DNA of 64,000 nt, taken from positions 2,403,001 to 2,467,000 of the forward strand of contig NZ_CP130044.1 of the NCBI RefSeq assembly GCF_030505395.1, given 5' to 3'. Below, in pieces: positions 1 to 8,106 of this stretch; within the stretch, counting starts at the first letter, position 1, and every line of letters starts with the position of its first letter. The notes under the pieces were generated by a model. It was not told where the DNA came from. It did no database searches and was given only the letters and a program-made list of their open reading frames with translations. Made by a program: the position numbers and the translations under genes. The stretch comes from Asticcacaulis sp. ZE23SCel15. GTDB taxonomy: Bacteria; Pseudomonadota; Alphaproteobacteria; Caulobacterales; Caulobacteraceae.

Positions 1-9
1 ACCGGCGGT

Positions 10-594
10 GTGGAAAATCAGCATAGTTCGCCAAGGGCAGACGATGACTGCCCAATTCAGATCATAAAGAACATGACGGAACACAAGGTAACGGTTCTGG
101 ATATTCAATCCACGAAAGAGGGCATTCTCATCAAGTGTGAGATGAATTGGGATGATTTAGCCGATCCGTTTCCGGCTCCGCTGGCACCCGGCAACTTATA
201 TGTGAATGAAAATAACCGCGCTTCAGTCGCGGAGTTGCATCGCCTTGTGGCCCGCAGTGGGCGAAATGTAACCTTTGAGCGTTTCGATCTTTATGATCAA
301 AAATGTCCCGTAGTCGGTGAGACATACTTTTATCAGGGCTGGTGGATGCCGGAGTTTATGGACGCCGTTATGGACGAAGCGGCGACATGGGAATTACGGG
401 ACTATCCTGAAAACGGTGATCATGATCACCTGTTATTCAGTTATGATACTATTGCGGCTTACGCCGATATAACCAGAGGCTATTTTAATACGGATTATGG
501 TTGGGCAACTATTCCCGATTGGGAAGCCTATATTCGGGACGACATATACCGGCTACGCCAGTATCGCGCGGAAAATGCTATTCCTTTCCGCTGA
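10..594 (+). CDS. Hypothetical protein, possibly cut by the window edge
   Basis: I do not recognise this family. The frame is open to the left edge of the window, so the true start may lie outside it. Inside the window the candidates are GTG at 10 (194 residues) and an in-frame ATG at 73 (MTEHKVTVLD). Neither has a clear ribosome-binding site. The protein is soluble in character, with no signal peptide or membrane segment. It is rich in aromatic and acidic residues in its second half (residues 100-185, including GWWMPEFMDAV). Codon use is more A+T-rich than in the housekeeping genes downstream, which fits an accessory gene. It is followed convergently by the CNNM/CBS gene. Confidence 0.55.
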   Translation: MENQHSSPRADDDCPIQIIKNMTEHKVTVLDIQSTKEGILIKCEMNWDDLADPFPAPLAPGNLYVNENNRASVAELHRLVARSGRNVTFERFDLYDQKCPVVGETYFYQGWWMPEFMDAVMDEAATWELRDYPENGDHDHLLFSYDTIAAYADITRGYFNTDYGWATIPDWEAYIRDDIYRLRQYRAENAIPFR

Positions 595-620
595 ATGTCG
601 TGGTTCGCGGCACCGGTCCC

Positions 621-649
621 CCTCCCCAAAATCAGAAATTTCAGGGAGG
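621..649 (-). repeat. Possible degenerate member of the CTCCCC palindromic family
   Basis: CCTCCC and GGGAGG arms flank an A+T-rich loop just beyond the stop codon of the CNNM/CBS gene, and the minus-strand copy ends in a G run. The layout resembles the first hairpin and tail of the repeat family described elsewhere in the window. It could equally be an unrelated hairpin near the 3' end of the gene, since no T run follows. Confidence 0.3.
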
Positions 650-653
650 TATA

Positions 654-1932
654 TTAGTCCTCGATCACGATCGGGGTGATTTTCAGCGCGGTGATCTGGT
701 TGCGCTGGCGGCGCAGGATCTGGAACTTGCGGTCAAAAAAGATGAAGGTCTGACCGGGTTGAGGGATGGTGCGGGCCTCATAGATCACAAGGCCAGCAAT
801 CGTCACCGCATCATCATCGGGTAAATCCCAGTCCATAAAGCGGTTCAGGTCGCGGATCGGCACATCGCCGTCAACAATAAGCGACCCGTCAGCCTGCTTA
901 CGGATGCCGGTCTGGGCGGTATCGTGCTCGTCTTCGATATCACCGACGATTTCCTCCAGTATGTCCTCCAGGGTCACCATGCCTTGCAGCGCACCGTATT
1001 CATCGACCACCAGCGCAAAGTGCTGCTTTTGCTTTAGAAACGCGTTCAACTGACTTTTGAGGTTGGTGGTGTCGGGGATGAACCACGGCTCACGGGTGAT
1101 GGCGTCGATATCGAGGCTTAAGACATCGCCTCTGGCCTTGGTGATGGCGGCGAACAGGTCGCGGGCATGGAGGACGCCGACGATATTTTCCTGATTATCG
1201 CGATACAGCGGGATGCGGGTATGGCCGATTTTGAGCGCTTCATCAATAATGCGCTCGATGCCAAGGTCCGCGTCAATCATGAATATCTGCTTGCGGTGAA
1301 CCATGATCTGGCTGACATCCAGCTCAGACAGATCAAGCACGCCGCGGAACATGTTGCGGTCGCGCTTTTCGACTGAGCCTTCGTCGTGGTGATATTCGAT
1401 GGCCCCGCGAATTTCCTGATGGGCGGCCAGGACGTCGGTTTCCATCGACATGTTGACGCCGAACAGTTTCAGGGTTTTGCGTACAAACCACTGCACCGCC
1501 TGCACGACGGGGCCGAAGATATAGACGGCCCACAGAACCATCCGCGACATACCGCGCGCCACATCATCGGGCTTGGTGATCGCCAGGGTCTTGGGAAGGA
1601 CTTCTCCGAACACCAGAATAAGCACGGTCATGACGCCGGTGGAGATGGCAATCCCCATCGCGCCGGGGAACATGGCCGCCAGCACCGAGGTCGTTAGCGC
1701 CGAAGCCCCGATATTGATCAGGTTGTTGCCCAGCAATATGGCCCCGATCATCTTTTCCTGATCGGTCAGCAGGCGGTTGAACTCGTTTGGCGGCCTTATC
1801 GCCGTCGCGCTCAAGCTGATGCATCCGCCCGCGTGAGGCGGCCGTCATTGAGGTTTCCCCCGCCGAAAACAGCGCCGACACAAACAGCAGGCCGACCAAA
1901 ATCGGCGCGAGGACGAGCAGGGTGGTGATCAT
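654..1932 (-). pseudogene. CNNM/CBS-domain (HlyC/CorC family) membrane protein gene, frameshifted as sequenced
   Basis: This gene encodes a membrane protein of the CNNM plus CBS-pair plus CorC_HlyC family, linked to Mg2+/Co2+ transport and resistance. The N-terminus ([20 protein letters not shown]) lies in one frame from ATG 1930-1932 through about residue 51 (DKAAKRV). The rest (NRLLTDQEKMIGAILLGNN onward) lies in another frame that stays open to 654. Reading GAGTTC at 1779-1784 (minus strand) as GAGTC joins the halves as ...KRVNRLLTDQEK..., the family-typical sequence. The remainder has three hydrophobic segments, two CBS motifs (around HTRIPLYRD and FALVVDEYGALQGMVTLEDILEEIVGDI) and the C-terminal CorC_HlyC domain. 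Its start overlaps the aroB stop as ATGA, which suggests translational coupling. The break may be a sequencing error. If real, only a C-terminal part could be made. Confidence 0.8.
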
Positions 1933-3053
1933 GCGTCTAGGCGGGCCATCGCGCCCTCAGTCAGCAGAAAGTCATAGATATCGGCGGCGGGCACATCCTT
2001 GGCCACGAAAGCCTCACCGATGGCGCGGGCCAGCACGAACACCAGTTTGCCGCCTTCGGCCTTCTTGTCATGGCCCATGTGTTCGATCAGGCGATCCGCA
2101 TCAAACGGCGCGTTGCGGATTTCGGCGAGGGTGGTTGGCAGGCCTGACTGGGCAATCGCCGCGACCGCCCGGTCAGACTCGGCTTTCGGGCATAGACCGG
2201 CGCGAGCGGAATACCTAAACGCCATCGCCATGCCGATGCCGACCGCTTCACCGTGCAGCAGGGTATCACCAAAGCCGACCTCAGCCTCCAGCGCATGGCC
2301 GAAGGTGTGGCCAAGGTTGAGCAGGGCGCGCTTACCGCCTTCGCGCTCATCAGCGGCGACGATTTCGGCCTTCATCTCGACCGAGCGGGCGACGGCATAT
2401 TTGATCGCGTCAGTATCAAGCGACAGCACCTTCTGATCATTGATCTCAAGCCATTCAAAGAAGGCCTTATCCCCCAGCAGACCGTATTTGATGACTTCGG
2501 CATAACCGCACTTGATCTCCCGCGCGGGCAGGGTCGACAGCACATCAAGGTCACAAAGGACTTTGCGCGGCTGATGGAAGGCGCCGATCAGGTTCTTACC
2601 GCGTGGATGGTCGATGGCCGTCTTGCCGCCGACGCTGGAATCGACCTGCGCCAGCACGGTCGTCGGTATCTGGATGAAATCGATACCGCGCATATAGATG
2701 CTGGCCGCAAAGCCGGTCAGGTCGCCGATGACCCCGCCGCCCAGCGCAATCACCACGTCCTTGCGGTCAAGGCCCGCGTCAACAAACGCATCGGTGACGG
2801 TCTCAAGCCCTTCCCAGGACTTGGTCTGTTCACCGGCGGGCACGACGGTTTTAAAGGTCTTGAAACCCGCCGCTTCAAATTGGGCGACGACGCCATCGGC
2901 ATGAAGCCCATCGACATTGGCGTCGCAGACGATCAGCACCCGCTTGTTTTTCAGATATGGGCCGACATGGCTGACCACATCGCTGACCAGACCGGTATCG
3001 ACCAGAACGTCATAGGGGGTGAACGCGCCGCCGGCGACAGGGATAATGGTCAT
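1929..3053 (-). CDS. aroB: 3-dehydroquinate synthase
   Basis: Cytoplasmic enzyme of the shikimate pathway that converts DAHP to 3-dehydroquinate using NAD+ and a divalent metal. At 374 residues it has the usual family length. Visible motifs are the nucleotide-binding [11 protein letters not shown] (about 105-115), [18 protein letters not shown] (131-148), and the likely metal ligands Glu186 (YAEVIKYG), His249/His253 ([11 protein letters not shown]) and His267 ([11 protein letters not shown]). It overlaps both neighbours by ATGA: the aroK stop covers its start at 3050-3053 and its own stop covers the next start at 1929-1932. The three genes therefore look like one translationally coupled operon, aroK-aroB-CNNM. 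This arrangement next to xerD is common in alphaproteobacteria. Confidence 0.97.
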   Translation of the reverse strand: MTIIPVAGGAFTPYDVLVDTGLVSDVVSHVGPYLKNKRVLIVCDANVDGLHADGVVAQFEAAGFKTFKTVVPAGEQTKSWEGLETVTDAFVDAGLDRKDVVIALGGGVIGDLTGFAASIYMRGIDFIQIPTTVLAQVDSSVGGKTAIDHPRGKNLIGAFHQPRKVLCDLDVLSTLPAREIKCGYAEVIKYGLLGDKAFFEWLEINDQKVLSLDTDAIKYAVARSVEMKAEIVAADEREGGKRALLNLGHTFGHALEAEVGFGDTLLHGEAVGIGMAMAFRYSARAGLCPKAESDRAVAAIAQSGLPTTLAEIRNAPFDADRLIEHMGHDKKAEGGKLVFVLARAIGEAFVAKDVPAADIYDFLLTEGAMARLDA

Positions 3054-3622
3054 TTATGGGTATCCAGATAGGTTTTGAGGGCCTCAAGCACCAGATCGAC
3101 GCTTCTGGCATGCGACTGATCGCCGGTTTCGACCGTCAGATGAGCCTCGGCATAAAAGGGGTAGCGGTTGGTTTCATGCTCACGCAGAACATCCATCGGG
3201 TCGCGGTCTTTCAGCAGCGGGCGATGGGGTTTATTGGCCACCCGCCGCGCCAGCACCTTAAGGTCGGTCTTCAGCCAGACGACAATCGCCTTGTCTTTCA
3301 AGGCTGCGCGGGTCTGGGCGTGCATGAACGCGCCGCCGCCGGTCGCCAGCACCTGCGGGCCTTCGTCGATCAGGCGCAGGATAACGCGGTGTTCGCCGTC
3401 GCGGAAATTGGCCTCACCCAGACTAGAGAAAATATTGGCAATGGACTGGCCCGCCGCCTTTTCGATTTCCTCATCTGCATCGCGAAAGGGCAGGCTGAAA
3501 TGGTCGGCCAGACGCCGCCCAACCGTGGTTTTCCCCACGCCCATCAAGCCCACCAGAACCAGAGGCTTGGGCAAGTCAAAGCGCGGACGCACGTAATCGG
3601 TTATATCGGACGGCCCGGTCAT
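3050..3622 (-). CDS. aroK: Shikimate kinase
   Basis: Phosphorylates shikimate to shikimate 3-phosphate with ATP, one of the later steps of the pathway served by the downstream aroB. The protein has 190 residues. Its Walker A motif GLMGVGKTT lies at 25-33, the shikimate-binding DAD at 48-50, an FRDGEHR arginine motif near 73-79, and the GGG loop (ATGGGAF) near 93-99. The N-terminus is about 20 residues longer than the minimal enzyme. It is the first gene of the minus-strand operon, and its start at 3622 is divergent from xerD, so promoters for both must lie in 3623-3731. Confidence 0.96.
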   Translation of the reverse strand: MTGPSDITDYVRPRFDLPKPLVLVGLMGVGKTTVGRRLADHFSLPFRDADEEIEKAAGQSIANIFSSLGEANFRDGEHRVILRLIDEGPQVLATGGGAFMHAQTRAALKDKAIVVWLKTDLKVLARRVANKPHRPLLKDRDPMDVLREHETNRYPFYAEAHLTVETGDQSHARSVDLVLEALKTYLDTHK

Positions 3623-3731
3623 AGGCGGCCTACGGACAAAAAGCGGTTCATGTTAATAGGGTTTACAGTATATTCATGGGTATTTTCCAGTGTTTATACT
3701 GAACTGCCCGCAAAGGGTTGTGGGAGTAATA

Positions 3732-4685
3732 ATGGCGCGCGATCCGGTAAAGCTGTTTTTGCAAATGATGGCGGTGGAGCGCAATGCGTCTAAGCGCACG
3801 CTGGAAGCCTATGGGCAGGACCTGAGCGACCTTGAGGCGTTTGCGGATCACGATCTGCTGGCCTTGGGCGAGGCTGATCTGGCGCGGTTTTTTGAGCATC
3901 TGGACGCGCTGGGCCTGACGGGGGCGACACTACAGCGAAAGCGCTCGGCCATACGGCAGTTTTACCGTTTCTGTGTTGGTGAGAGTTATATTCTGGTCGA
4001 CCCCAGCCGAAAGATTCCGGCGGCAAAAAAAGCGCAGGTTCTGCCCAAAATCATCAGCCGGGAGGAAGTCGAATCGCTGATTTCAGCGGCCGAACTGAAA
4101 GGCCCGCATCATGCGCTGAGGCTGAAATGCCTGATTGAAATTGCCTATGCGTCGGGGATGCGGGTGTCCGAGATCGTGTCTTTGCCACTGGATGCGGTGA
4201 TGAAAGACCCGGCCTATCTGATTATTAAGGGCAAGGGCGGGGTGGAACGGCTGGTGCCGCTGAACCCGTCGGCGCGGGTAGCGATTAAGGCGTATCTTGA
4301 CGTGCGCGAGCTGTTTGTGGCCAAAGCGTTTTCCCATCAAGTGGACTCACTTGATGGATCAGAAAGAGCGACTAGGAAAGGCGATAAGGCTAACGGGTTC
4401 CTGTTTGCGTCCCGCGGCGGCGATGGTTACCTGACGCGCCGCCGGGTCGGGCAGTTGCTGGATGAAGCCGCGATAAATGCCGGTATCGATCCGGCACGGG
4501 TGTCGCCCCACGTTCTGCGCCACGCCTTTGCCACCCATTTGCTCGAAGGCGGGGCGGATTTGCGGGTGGTGCAAACCCTTTTGGGGCACGCCGATATTTC
4601 GACAACCCAGATCTATACCCATGTGGCGGGTGAGCGCCTGCGCGAAGTGGTGGAAACCCATCATCCGCTGTCGAGGAAGAGCTAA
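3732..4685 (+). CDS. xerD: Tyrosine recombinase XerD
   Basis: Site-specific recombinase that, together with XerC, resolves chromosome dimers at dif. I chose ATG 3732 because GGGAG lies just upstream and family homology begins at ARDPVKLFLQMM. The GTG at 3690 would add 14 unsupported residues. The protein has 317 residues. Catalytic residues are visible: Arg144 (ASGMRVSE), Lys168 (KGKGG), His260 and Arg263 (HVLRHAF), His286 (LLGHADIS) and the nucleophile Tyr295 (TQIYTHV). An unusual stretch, residues 201-222 (SHQVDSLDGSERATRKGDK and following), lies before the FLFASRGG motif. It is partly encoded by a perfect palindrome. The gene is followed by a repeat doublet and then accA. Confidence 0.95.
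   Translation: MARDPVKLFLQMMAVERNASKRTLEAYGQDLSDLEAFADHDLLALGEADLARFFEHLDALGLTGATLQRKRSAIRQFYRFCVGESYILVDPSRKIPAAKKAQVLPKIISREEVESLISAAELKGPHHALRLKCLIEIAYASGMRVSEIVSLPLDAVMKDPAYLIIKGKGGVERLVPLNPSARVAIKAYLDVRELFVAKAFSHQVDSLDGSERATRKGDKANGFLFASRGGDGYLTRRRVGQLLDEAAINAGIDPARVSPHVLRHAFATHLLEGGADLRVVQTLLGHADISTTQIYTHVAGERLREVVETHHPLSRKS
4334..4357. repeat. Perfect palindrome inside xerD
   Basis: CCATCAAGTG and CACTTGATGG form perfect 10-bp arms around GACT, in frame within xerD. It encodes part of an extra loop (HQVDSLDG) between the catalytic Lys and His motifs. The loop carries a GACTC (GANTC) site. It resembles in kind the in-frame palindromic elements known from Rickettsia, but I cannot assign it to a family. 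Confidence 0.6.
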
Positions 4686-4688
4686 TTT

Positions 4689-4737
4689 CTCCTCCCTACG
4701 CAGTGGGGAGGCGCCGAGTTTACGAGGCGGAGGGGTA
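4689..4737 (+). repeat. CTCCCC palindromic element, left half of a doublet
   Basis: The order is CTCCTCCC-loop-GGGGAGG, then the CGCC...GGCG hairpin, then GAGGGGTA. It starts 3 bp after the xerD stop. An inverted partner follows after a 16-bp spacer. Confidence 0.75.
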
Positions 4738-4753
4738 TTTGCGTCGTACAAGC

Positions 4754-4810
4754 TACCCCTCCGTCGGTCTCGCTACGCTTGCCGCCACCTCCACACTGCG
4801 TAGGGAGGAG
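4754..4810 (-). repeat. CTCCCC palindromic element, right half of a doublet
   Basis: Read on the minus strand it runs CTCCTCCCTACGCAGTGTGG, AGGTGGCGGCAAGCG, then GACGGAGGGGTA. The GTGGCGGCAAGCG segment recurs in the copy at 62429-62491, which shows that the family is dispersed. Confidence 0.75.
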
Positions 4811-4882
4811 GGGAGGCGTCATTTTTCGGCTTTTCCGAATGATCGCTTGCTGTATAAGGCCAGACTTTATAATTTGCTCATT

Positions 4883-4960
4883 GGTTGCGGGTCGATTCCG
4901 CAACCATATTATCTTTACGCGCATCTTATCCCAAAACCGTGCACACTTTTGGGGATGCGC
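4883..4960 (+). repeat. Two hairpins in the accA leader; the second matches a widespread alphaproteobacterial hairpin
   Basis: The first hairpin is GGTTGCGG-gtcgatt-CCGCAACC (4883-4905). The second, at 4919-4960, pairs GCGCATC with GATGCGC and CCCAAAA with TTTTGGG around the loop CCGTGCACAC, with a TTAT bulge. The CCCAAAACCG...CACTTTTGGG core is like a palindromic repeat I know from many alphaproteobacterial intergenic regions; that identification is from memory. It ends 26 bp before the accA start, so it would be in the leader or overlap the promoter. Confidence 0.6.
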
Positions 4961-4986
4961 TTGCCGGTGGTTGTGGGATTCCTTTG

Positions 4987-5943
4987 ATGCGTCATTATCT
5001 CGAATTCGAGCGTCCGATTGCTGATCTCGAAGCCAAGATCGAAGAACTGTCCAGCCTGTCCGAGAGCGGCGGCACGGACATGGTGCCGGAACTGGATGCC
5101 CTGCGTCTCCGCGCCCATGTGATGCGCAAGGAAGCCTATTCAAAGCTGGAGCCCTGGCAAAAAACGCAGGTCGCCCGCCACCCTGAGCGCCCGCATTTTG
5201 TCGATTACCTTGAGGGCCTGATTGAGGATTTCGTCGAACTACGCGGCGACCGTAAATTCGGCGATGATCAGGCGATCATTGGTGGCTTGGGCCGGTTCCG
5301 CGGCCAAAGCGTCGTCGTTATGGGCCATGAAAAAGGCCACGACACCACCACGCGCCTCAAGCACAATTTCGGCATGGCCCGTCCCGAAGGCTATCGTAAG
5401 GCCGTGCGCCTGATGGATATGGCCGAACAGTTTGGCTTGCCCGTCCTGACGTTCGTGGATACGGCGGGCGCCTATCCCGGCATCGGCGCCGAGGAACGCG
5501 GACAGGCCGAGGCCATTGCCCGCTCGACCGAGCGCAGCCTGACCCTGAAAGTGCCGATGATCACGACCGTAACCGGCGAAGGCGGCTCCGGCGGAGCGAT
5601 TGCCATTGCCGCCGGCAACCGCGTGCTGATTCTGGAACACTCGATCTATTCGGTGATTTCTCCCGAAGGGGCAGCTTCGATCCTGTGGAAAGACGGCGCG
5701 CGTGCCAAGGATGCGGCTGACCGGATGAAGATCACCGCGCCCGACCTGCTGAAATTCGGGATTGTTGACCGCATTATCGAAGAACCGGCCGGCGGGGCCC
5801 ATTCCGACCCGGAAATGATGATCCGCACCGTCGGCAATGTGCTGGAAGAGGAACTGAAAGCCCTCAATTTCCTCAATGCCGACGAACTGGTCACCCAGCG
5901 CGCCGAACGGTTCTACGCCATTGGCAAGATTGGGCTTGAATAG
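4987..5943 (+). CDS. accA: Acetyl-CoA carboxylase carboxyltransferase subunit alpha
   Basis: Alpha subunit of the carboxyltransferase that moves the carboxyl group from carboxybiotin to acetyl-CoA, giving malonyl-CoA for fatty acid synthesis. It acts in the cytoplasm with AccD. The start is ATG 4987, where family homology begins (MRHYLEFERPIADLEAKI). The frame stays open upstream to 4885, but that part covers hairpins. The protein has 318 residues. It shows the N-terminal helical segment, the oxyanion/CoA-binding motifs DTAGAYPGIGAEERGQ and GEGGSGGAIAIA, and SVISPEGAASILW. The ribosome-binding site is weak (GGGA). The gene stands alone between a hairpin-rich leader and the convergent mscS. 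Confidence 0.97.
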   Translation: MRHYLEFERPIADLEAKIEELSSLSESGGTDMVPELDALRLRAHVMRKEAYSKLEPWQKTQVARHPERPHFVDYLEGLIEDFVELRGDRKFGDDQAIIGGLGRFRGQSVVVMGHEKGHDTTTRLKHNFGMARPEGYRKAVRLMDMAEQFGLPVLTFVDTAGAYPGIGAEERGQAEAIARSTERSLTLKVPMITTVTGEGGSGGAIAIAAGNRVLILEHSIYSVISPEGAASILWKDGARAKDAADRMKITAPDLLKFGIVDRIIEEPAGGAHSDPEMMIRTVGNVLEEELKALNFLNADELVTQRAERFYAIGKIGLE

Positions 5944-5956
5944 GTTCTGACGCTGC

Positions 5957-6853
5957 CTAGTCCGCAAGGGTTTCTGGCGCGGCCTTTGGATACTTATCCA
6001 ACTGCACCTGATGCGGGTAGGGCAGGACGATGCCCTCAGAATCAAAGCCTTTTTTGATCATCAGATAAAGATCGGTTTCCGTCTGGAAGTGATCGCCCGC
6101 CTGTACCCAGGTCTGGAGGCTGATGGTCACGGATGAGTCCGCAAAACCGCGCACCCCCGTCCACGTCACCGGGGCTTCGAGGGTTTTGGGGTGGCTTTCC
6201 GCAATCTCTTTCAGCACTTTGAGCGCGTGATCAAGGTCGGTATCGTAATCGACGCCGATCATCATCTCTATCCGGCGGGTGCCGTTGTGGGTGAAGTTGG
6301 TGATCTGGTCGCTGATGATCTTGGAATTGGGGATGTTGATGCGCAGATTGTTGGCATCCACTAACTCCGTAGTGAACAGCCCCAGCCGGTAGACCGTACC
6401 CGATATATCATTGATGCGCACGACATCGCCAATGACATAGGGCTTGATGACCAGCAGCATGATGCCGGACGCGACGTTGGACAATGTGCCTTGCAGCGCC
6501 AGACCGATGGCCAGCGACGCCGCACCCAAAACCGCGATGATCGAGGTCGTCTGCACCCCTAACTGCGACAGGATCGCCACGATGCCAATCACCATGATCA
6601 GCCAGTTGACGACCTGAGAGAAAAACTCAGGCAGGGTCCGGTCAGCCGGGTTATGCGACAGTCGGCGCGCCATCTTGCGTACCATGCCCGACAGCCAGCC
6701 TGAGATAATCAGCGTTACCGTCAGGATCAGTACGACCGCAATGACTTTGCCAATGATCGTGTCGGCGTTGGCGGTCAGGCCCTGAATCTGCTTTTCGGCA
6801 TGGGCGGAATATTGCCCGACGAACGCTTCCATGGCCTTGAAATCAAATGTCAT
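5957..6853 (-). CDS. mscS: MscS-family small-conductance mechanosensitive channel
   Basis: Inner-membrane channel that releases solutes on hypo-osmotic shock. Its 298 residues are close to the 286 of E. coli MscS. Three membrane segments are visible: about 36-58, 80-103, and a pore helix at about 108-145 (AASLAIGLALQGTLSNVASG) with the Gly/Ala ridge typical of TM3. The beta domain follows (VIKPYVIGDVVRINDISGTV), then the C-terminal alpha/beta domain ending near PYPHQVQLDKY. It is convergent with accA, with 13 bp between. Its promoter region (6854-6940) is shared divergently with the toxin-antitoxin pair. Confidence 0.92.
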   Translation of the reverse strand: MTFDFKAMEAFVGQYSAHAEKQIQGLTANADTIIGKVIAVVLILTVTLIISGWLSGMVRKMARRLSHNPADRTLPEFFSQVVNWLIMVIGIVAILSQLGVQTTSIIAVLGAASLAIGLALQGTLSNVASGIMLLVIKPYVIGDVVRINDISGTVYRLGLFTTELVDANNLRINIPNSKIISDQITNFTHNGTRRIEMMIGVDYDTDLDHALKVLKEIAESHPKTLEAPVTWTGVRGFADSSVTISLQTWVQAGDHFQTETDLYLMIKKGFDSEGIVLPYPHQVQLDKYPKAAPETLAD

Positions 6854-6940
6854 CCGATAACCTCTGCTAATCGCGGTAATTAAAGACCAAAATTGTGACA
6901 GGGTGAACCCTTAAAGCGGAAAAATGCGTACCTAATCGAT

Positions 6941-6959
6941 TTTAATCAAAATGATTAAA
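6941..6959. promoter_or_regulatory. Palindromic operator candidate for the toxin-antitoxin pair
   Basis: TTTAATCA and TGATTAAA form perfect 8-bp arms with a 3-base centre, 35 bp before the antitoxin start. Ribbon-helix-helix antitoxins usually bind such palindromes to autoregulate. The function is inferred from position and symmetry. Confidence 0.5.
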
Positions 6960-6994
6960 TGATAGAGTGTCTCTTACATTCAGCGGAGTTGATC

Positions 6995-7231
6995 ATGAAC
7001 ACGCGCGTCGTCACCGCCCATATTCCGGTTGAACTGGCGGATCAGCTTGATGAAATCAGTTCCAGGCTCGACCGACCAAAGGGCTGGATCGTCAAGCAGG
7101 CCTTGGCGTCGTGGGTGGAACTGGAGGCCCGTCGCCACGCTATGGTGATGGAAGCCTTAGCCGACGCCGATGAGGGGCGGGTGGTCGGCCATGCCGATAT
7201 TAAGGCGTGGGTGAACGGCTTGCTCGAATAA
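6995..7231 (+). CDS. Ribbon-helix-helix antitoxin (CopG/ParD type)
   Basis: Small DNA-binding antitoxin of 78 residues. The N-terminal strand VVTAHIPVELADQLDEISSRLDRPKGWIVKQAL is the ribbon-helix-helix fold. The C-terminus (EALADADEGRVVGHADIKAWV) should wrap the toxin. I chose ATG 6995, which follows GGAG at good spacing; the upstream ATG 6959 lies inside the operator palindrome. The ParE/RelE-type toxin gene begins 9 bp after the stop, as expected for a two-gene autoregulated module. It would neutralise that toxin and repress the shared promoter. Confidence 0.85.
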   Translation: MNTRVVTAHIPVELADQLDEISSRLDRPKGWIVKQALASWVELEARRHAMVMEALADADEGRVVGHADIKAWVNGLLE

Positions 7232-7240
7232 CCATAAACT

Positions 7241-7516
7241 ATGACGATCGAATGGACCCACGCTGCCCGTCGGGATTTAATCTGGCTTTATGATTTTTTG
7301 GCACCGGTCAACCCTTTAGCCGCCAAGCGTACCTTAAGCAAAATCGTTGACGCGGTCGAAGGGCTGGCGTCATTTCCGCATCTGGGCCGGCTGCAGGAAG
7401 CCTATGCGGGGCGGCAGGTGCGAAGTTTTATGGCTGGTGACTATGAGGTTCATTATGAACTTCGGGCCAACCGTATCGTAATCCTGCGTGTGTGGCACGC
7501 ACGCGAAGATCGTTAA
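7241..7516 (+). CDS. ParE/RelE-family toxin
   Basis: 91-residue toxin of the RelE/ParE superfamily. The sequence shows the usual pattern: an N-terminal strand and helix (IEWTHAARRDLIWLYDFLAP), a helical stretch ending FPHLGRLQEAYAGRQVRSF, and the terminal strands DYEVHYELRANRIVILRVWHAREDR. Whether it acts on gyrase (ParE) or on ribosome-bound mRNA (RelE) cannot be told by reading; the HLGR...R...VWHAREDR pattern is closer to ParE-like members. It lies 9 bp after its antitoxin gene, so the two should be co-transcribed. It is convergent with tadA, with only 5 bp between the stops. Confidence 0.85.
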   Translation: MTIEWTHAARRDLIWLYDFLAPVNPLAAKRTLSKIVDAVEGLASFPHLGRLQEAYAGRQVRSFMAGDYEVHYELRANRIVILRVWHAREDR

Positions 7517-7521
7517 GGCTT

Positions 7522-7992
7522 TCAGGTGCGGGGTTTGCGCCGGTCTTTAAAAAACGCTTTCAGCAGGTCGCGGCTATCGTCGCTGAGTACGCCTGCGCGC
7601 ACATCTGGTCGCCAGTGGCAGGTCGGTTGTTCAAAGAACCGGCCACCGTGTTCAACCCCGCCGCCCTTGGGGTCAGGGGCACCGTAGATCACCCGGCCAA
7701 TACGCGCATGGGAGATGGCGCCTGCGCACATGGCGCACGGCTCCAGCGTCACATAGAGCCACAAATCGGTCAGGCGATAATTACCGACAATCTGTCCCGC
7801 GGCTCTTAATGCCAGAATTTCAGCATGGGCGGTGGCGTCATGGGTCGATATCGGTGCATTTGATACAGTTGTTAGCACCTTTTGACTTGACGGATCGTAG
7901 ATTAAAGCGCCTATCGGCACCTCACCGGCAAGGCCCGCTTTGCGTGCCGCGTCCAAAGCCAGTGCCATCAGGGTTTCATCTGTCGGGTCCAT
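7522..7992 (-). CDS. tadA: tRNA adenosine(34) deaminase / nucleoside deaminase
   Basis: Zinc-dependent deaminase of the CDA fold, most likely TadA, which converts A34 to inosine in tRNA-Arg(ACG). The protein has 156 residues. The zinc and proton-shuttle motif HAE is at 56-58 (His56, Glu58) and PCAMC at 85-89 (Cys86, Cys89). TadA-like features include N46 (TTVSNAPI), the GAISHARIGRVIYGAPDPKGGG segment and a C-terminal helix with FFKDRR. The other reading would be a guanine or cytosine deaminase, which is less likely given these segments. It is divergent from rluB. Confidence 0.9.
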   Translation of the reverse strand: MDPTDETLMALALDAARKAGLAGEVPIGALIYDPSSQKVLTTVSNAPISTHDATAHAEILALRAAGQIVGNYRLTDLWLYVTLEPCAMCAGAISHARIGRVIYGAPDPKGGGVEHGGRFFEQPTCHWRPDVRAGVLSDDSRDLLKAFFKDRRKPRT

Positions 7993-8037
7993 AGGCTCTT
8001 ACAGACGATCCGGTGACCAATTTCAAGGGCCCCCGTA

Positions 8038-8074
8038 CTTTTAAGGGCCAAGTGACTTTTAAGGACCTAAGTGG
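8038..8074 (+). repeat. Short imperfect tandem repeat in the tadA-rluB gap
   Basis: CTTTTAAGGGCCAAGTGA is followed directly by CTTTTAAGGACCTAAGTGG. These two imperfect 18-19-bp copies lie between the divergent genes and may be part of their promoter region. No function is assigned. Confidence 0.5.
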
Positions 8075-8106
8075 TTTAGGCCCTCACTCTTAGAAAGATA
8101 GCGATC

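Noticed and set aside
654-1814. The CNNM/CBS gene as an intact 386-residue protein starting at 1814
   Set aside because: The first 12 residues (MSATAIRPPNEF) are not family-like, and the true N-terminus lies in another frame up to 1932.
4883-4905. tRNA T-arm-like hairpin (GGTTGCGG-gtcgatt-CCGCAACC)
   Set aside because: No acceptor, D or anticodon arm is found around it, so it is a plain hairpin.
4885-4986. N-terminal extension of accA
   Set aside because: The open codons run through hairpins and do not resemble AccA, whose homology begins at MRHYLEFERP (4987).
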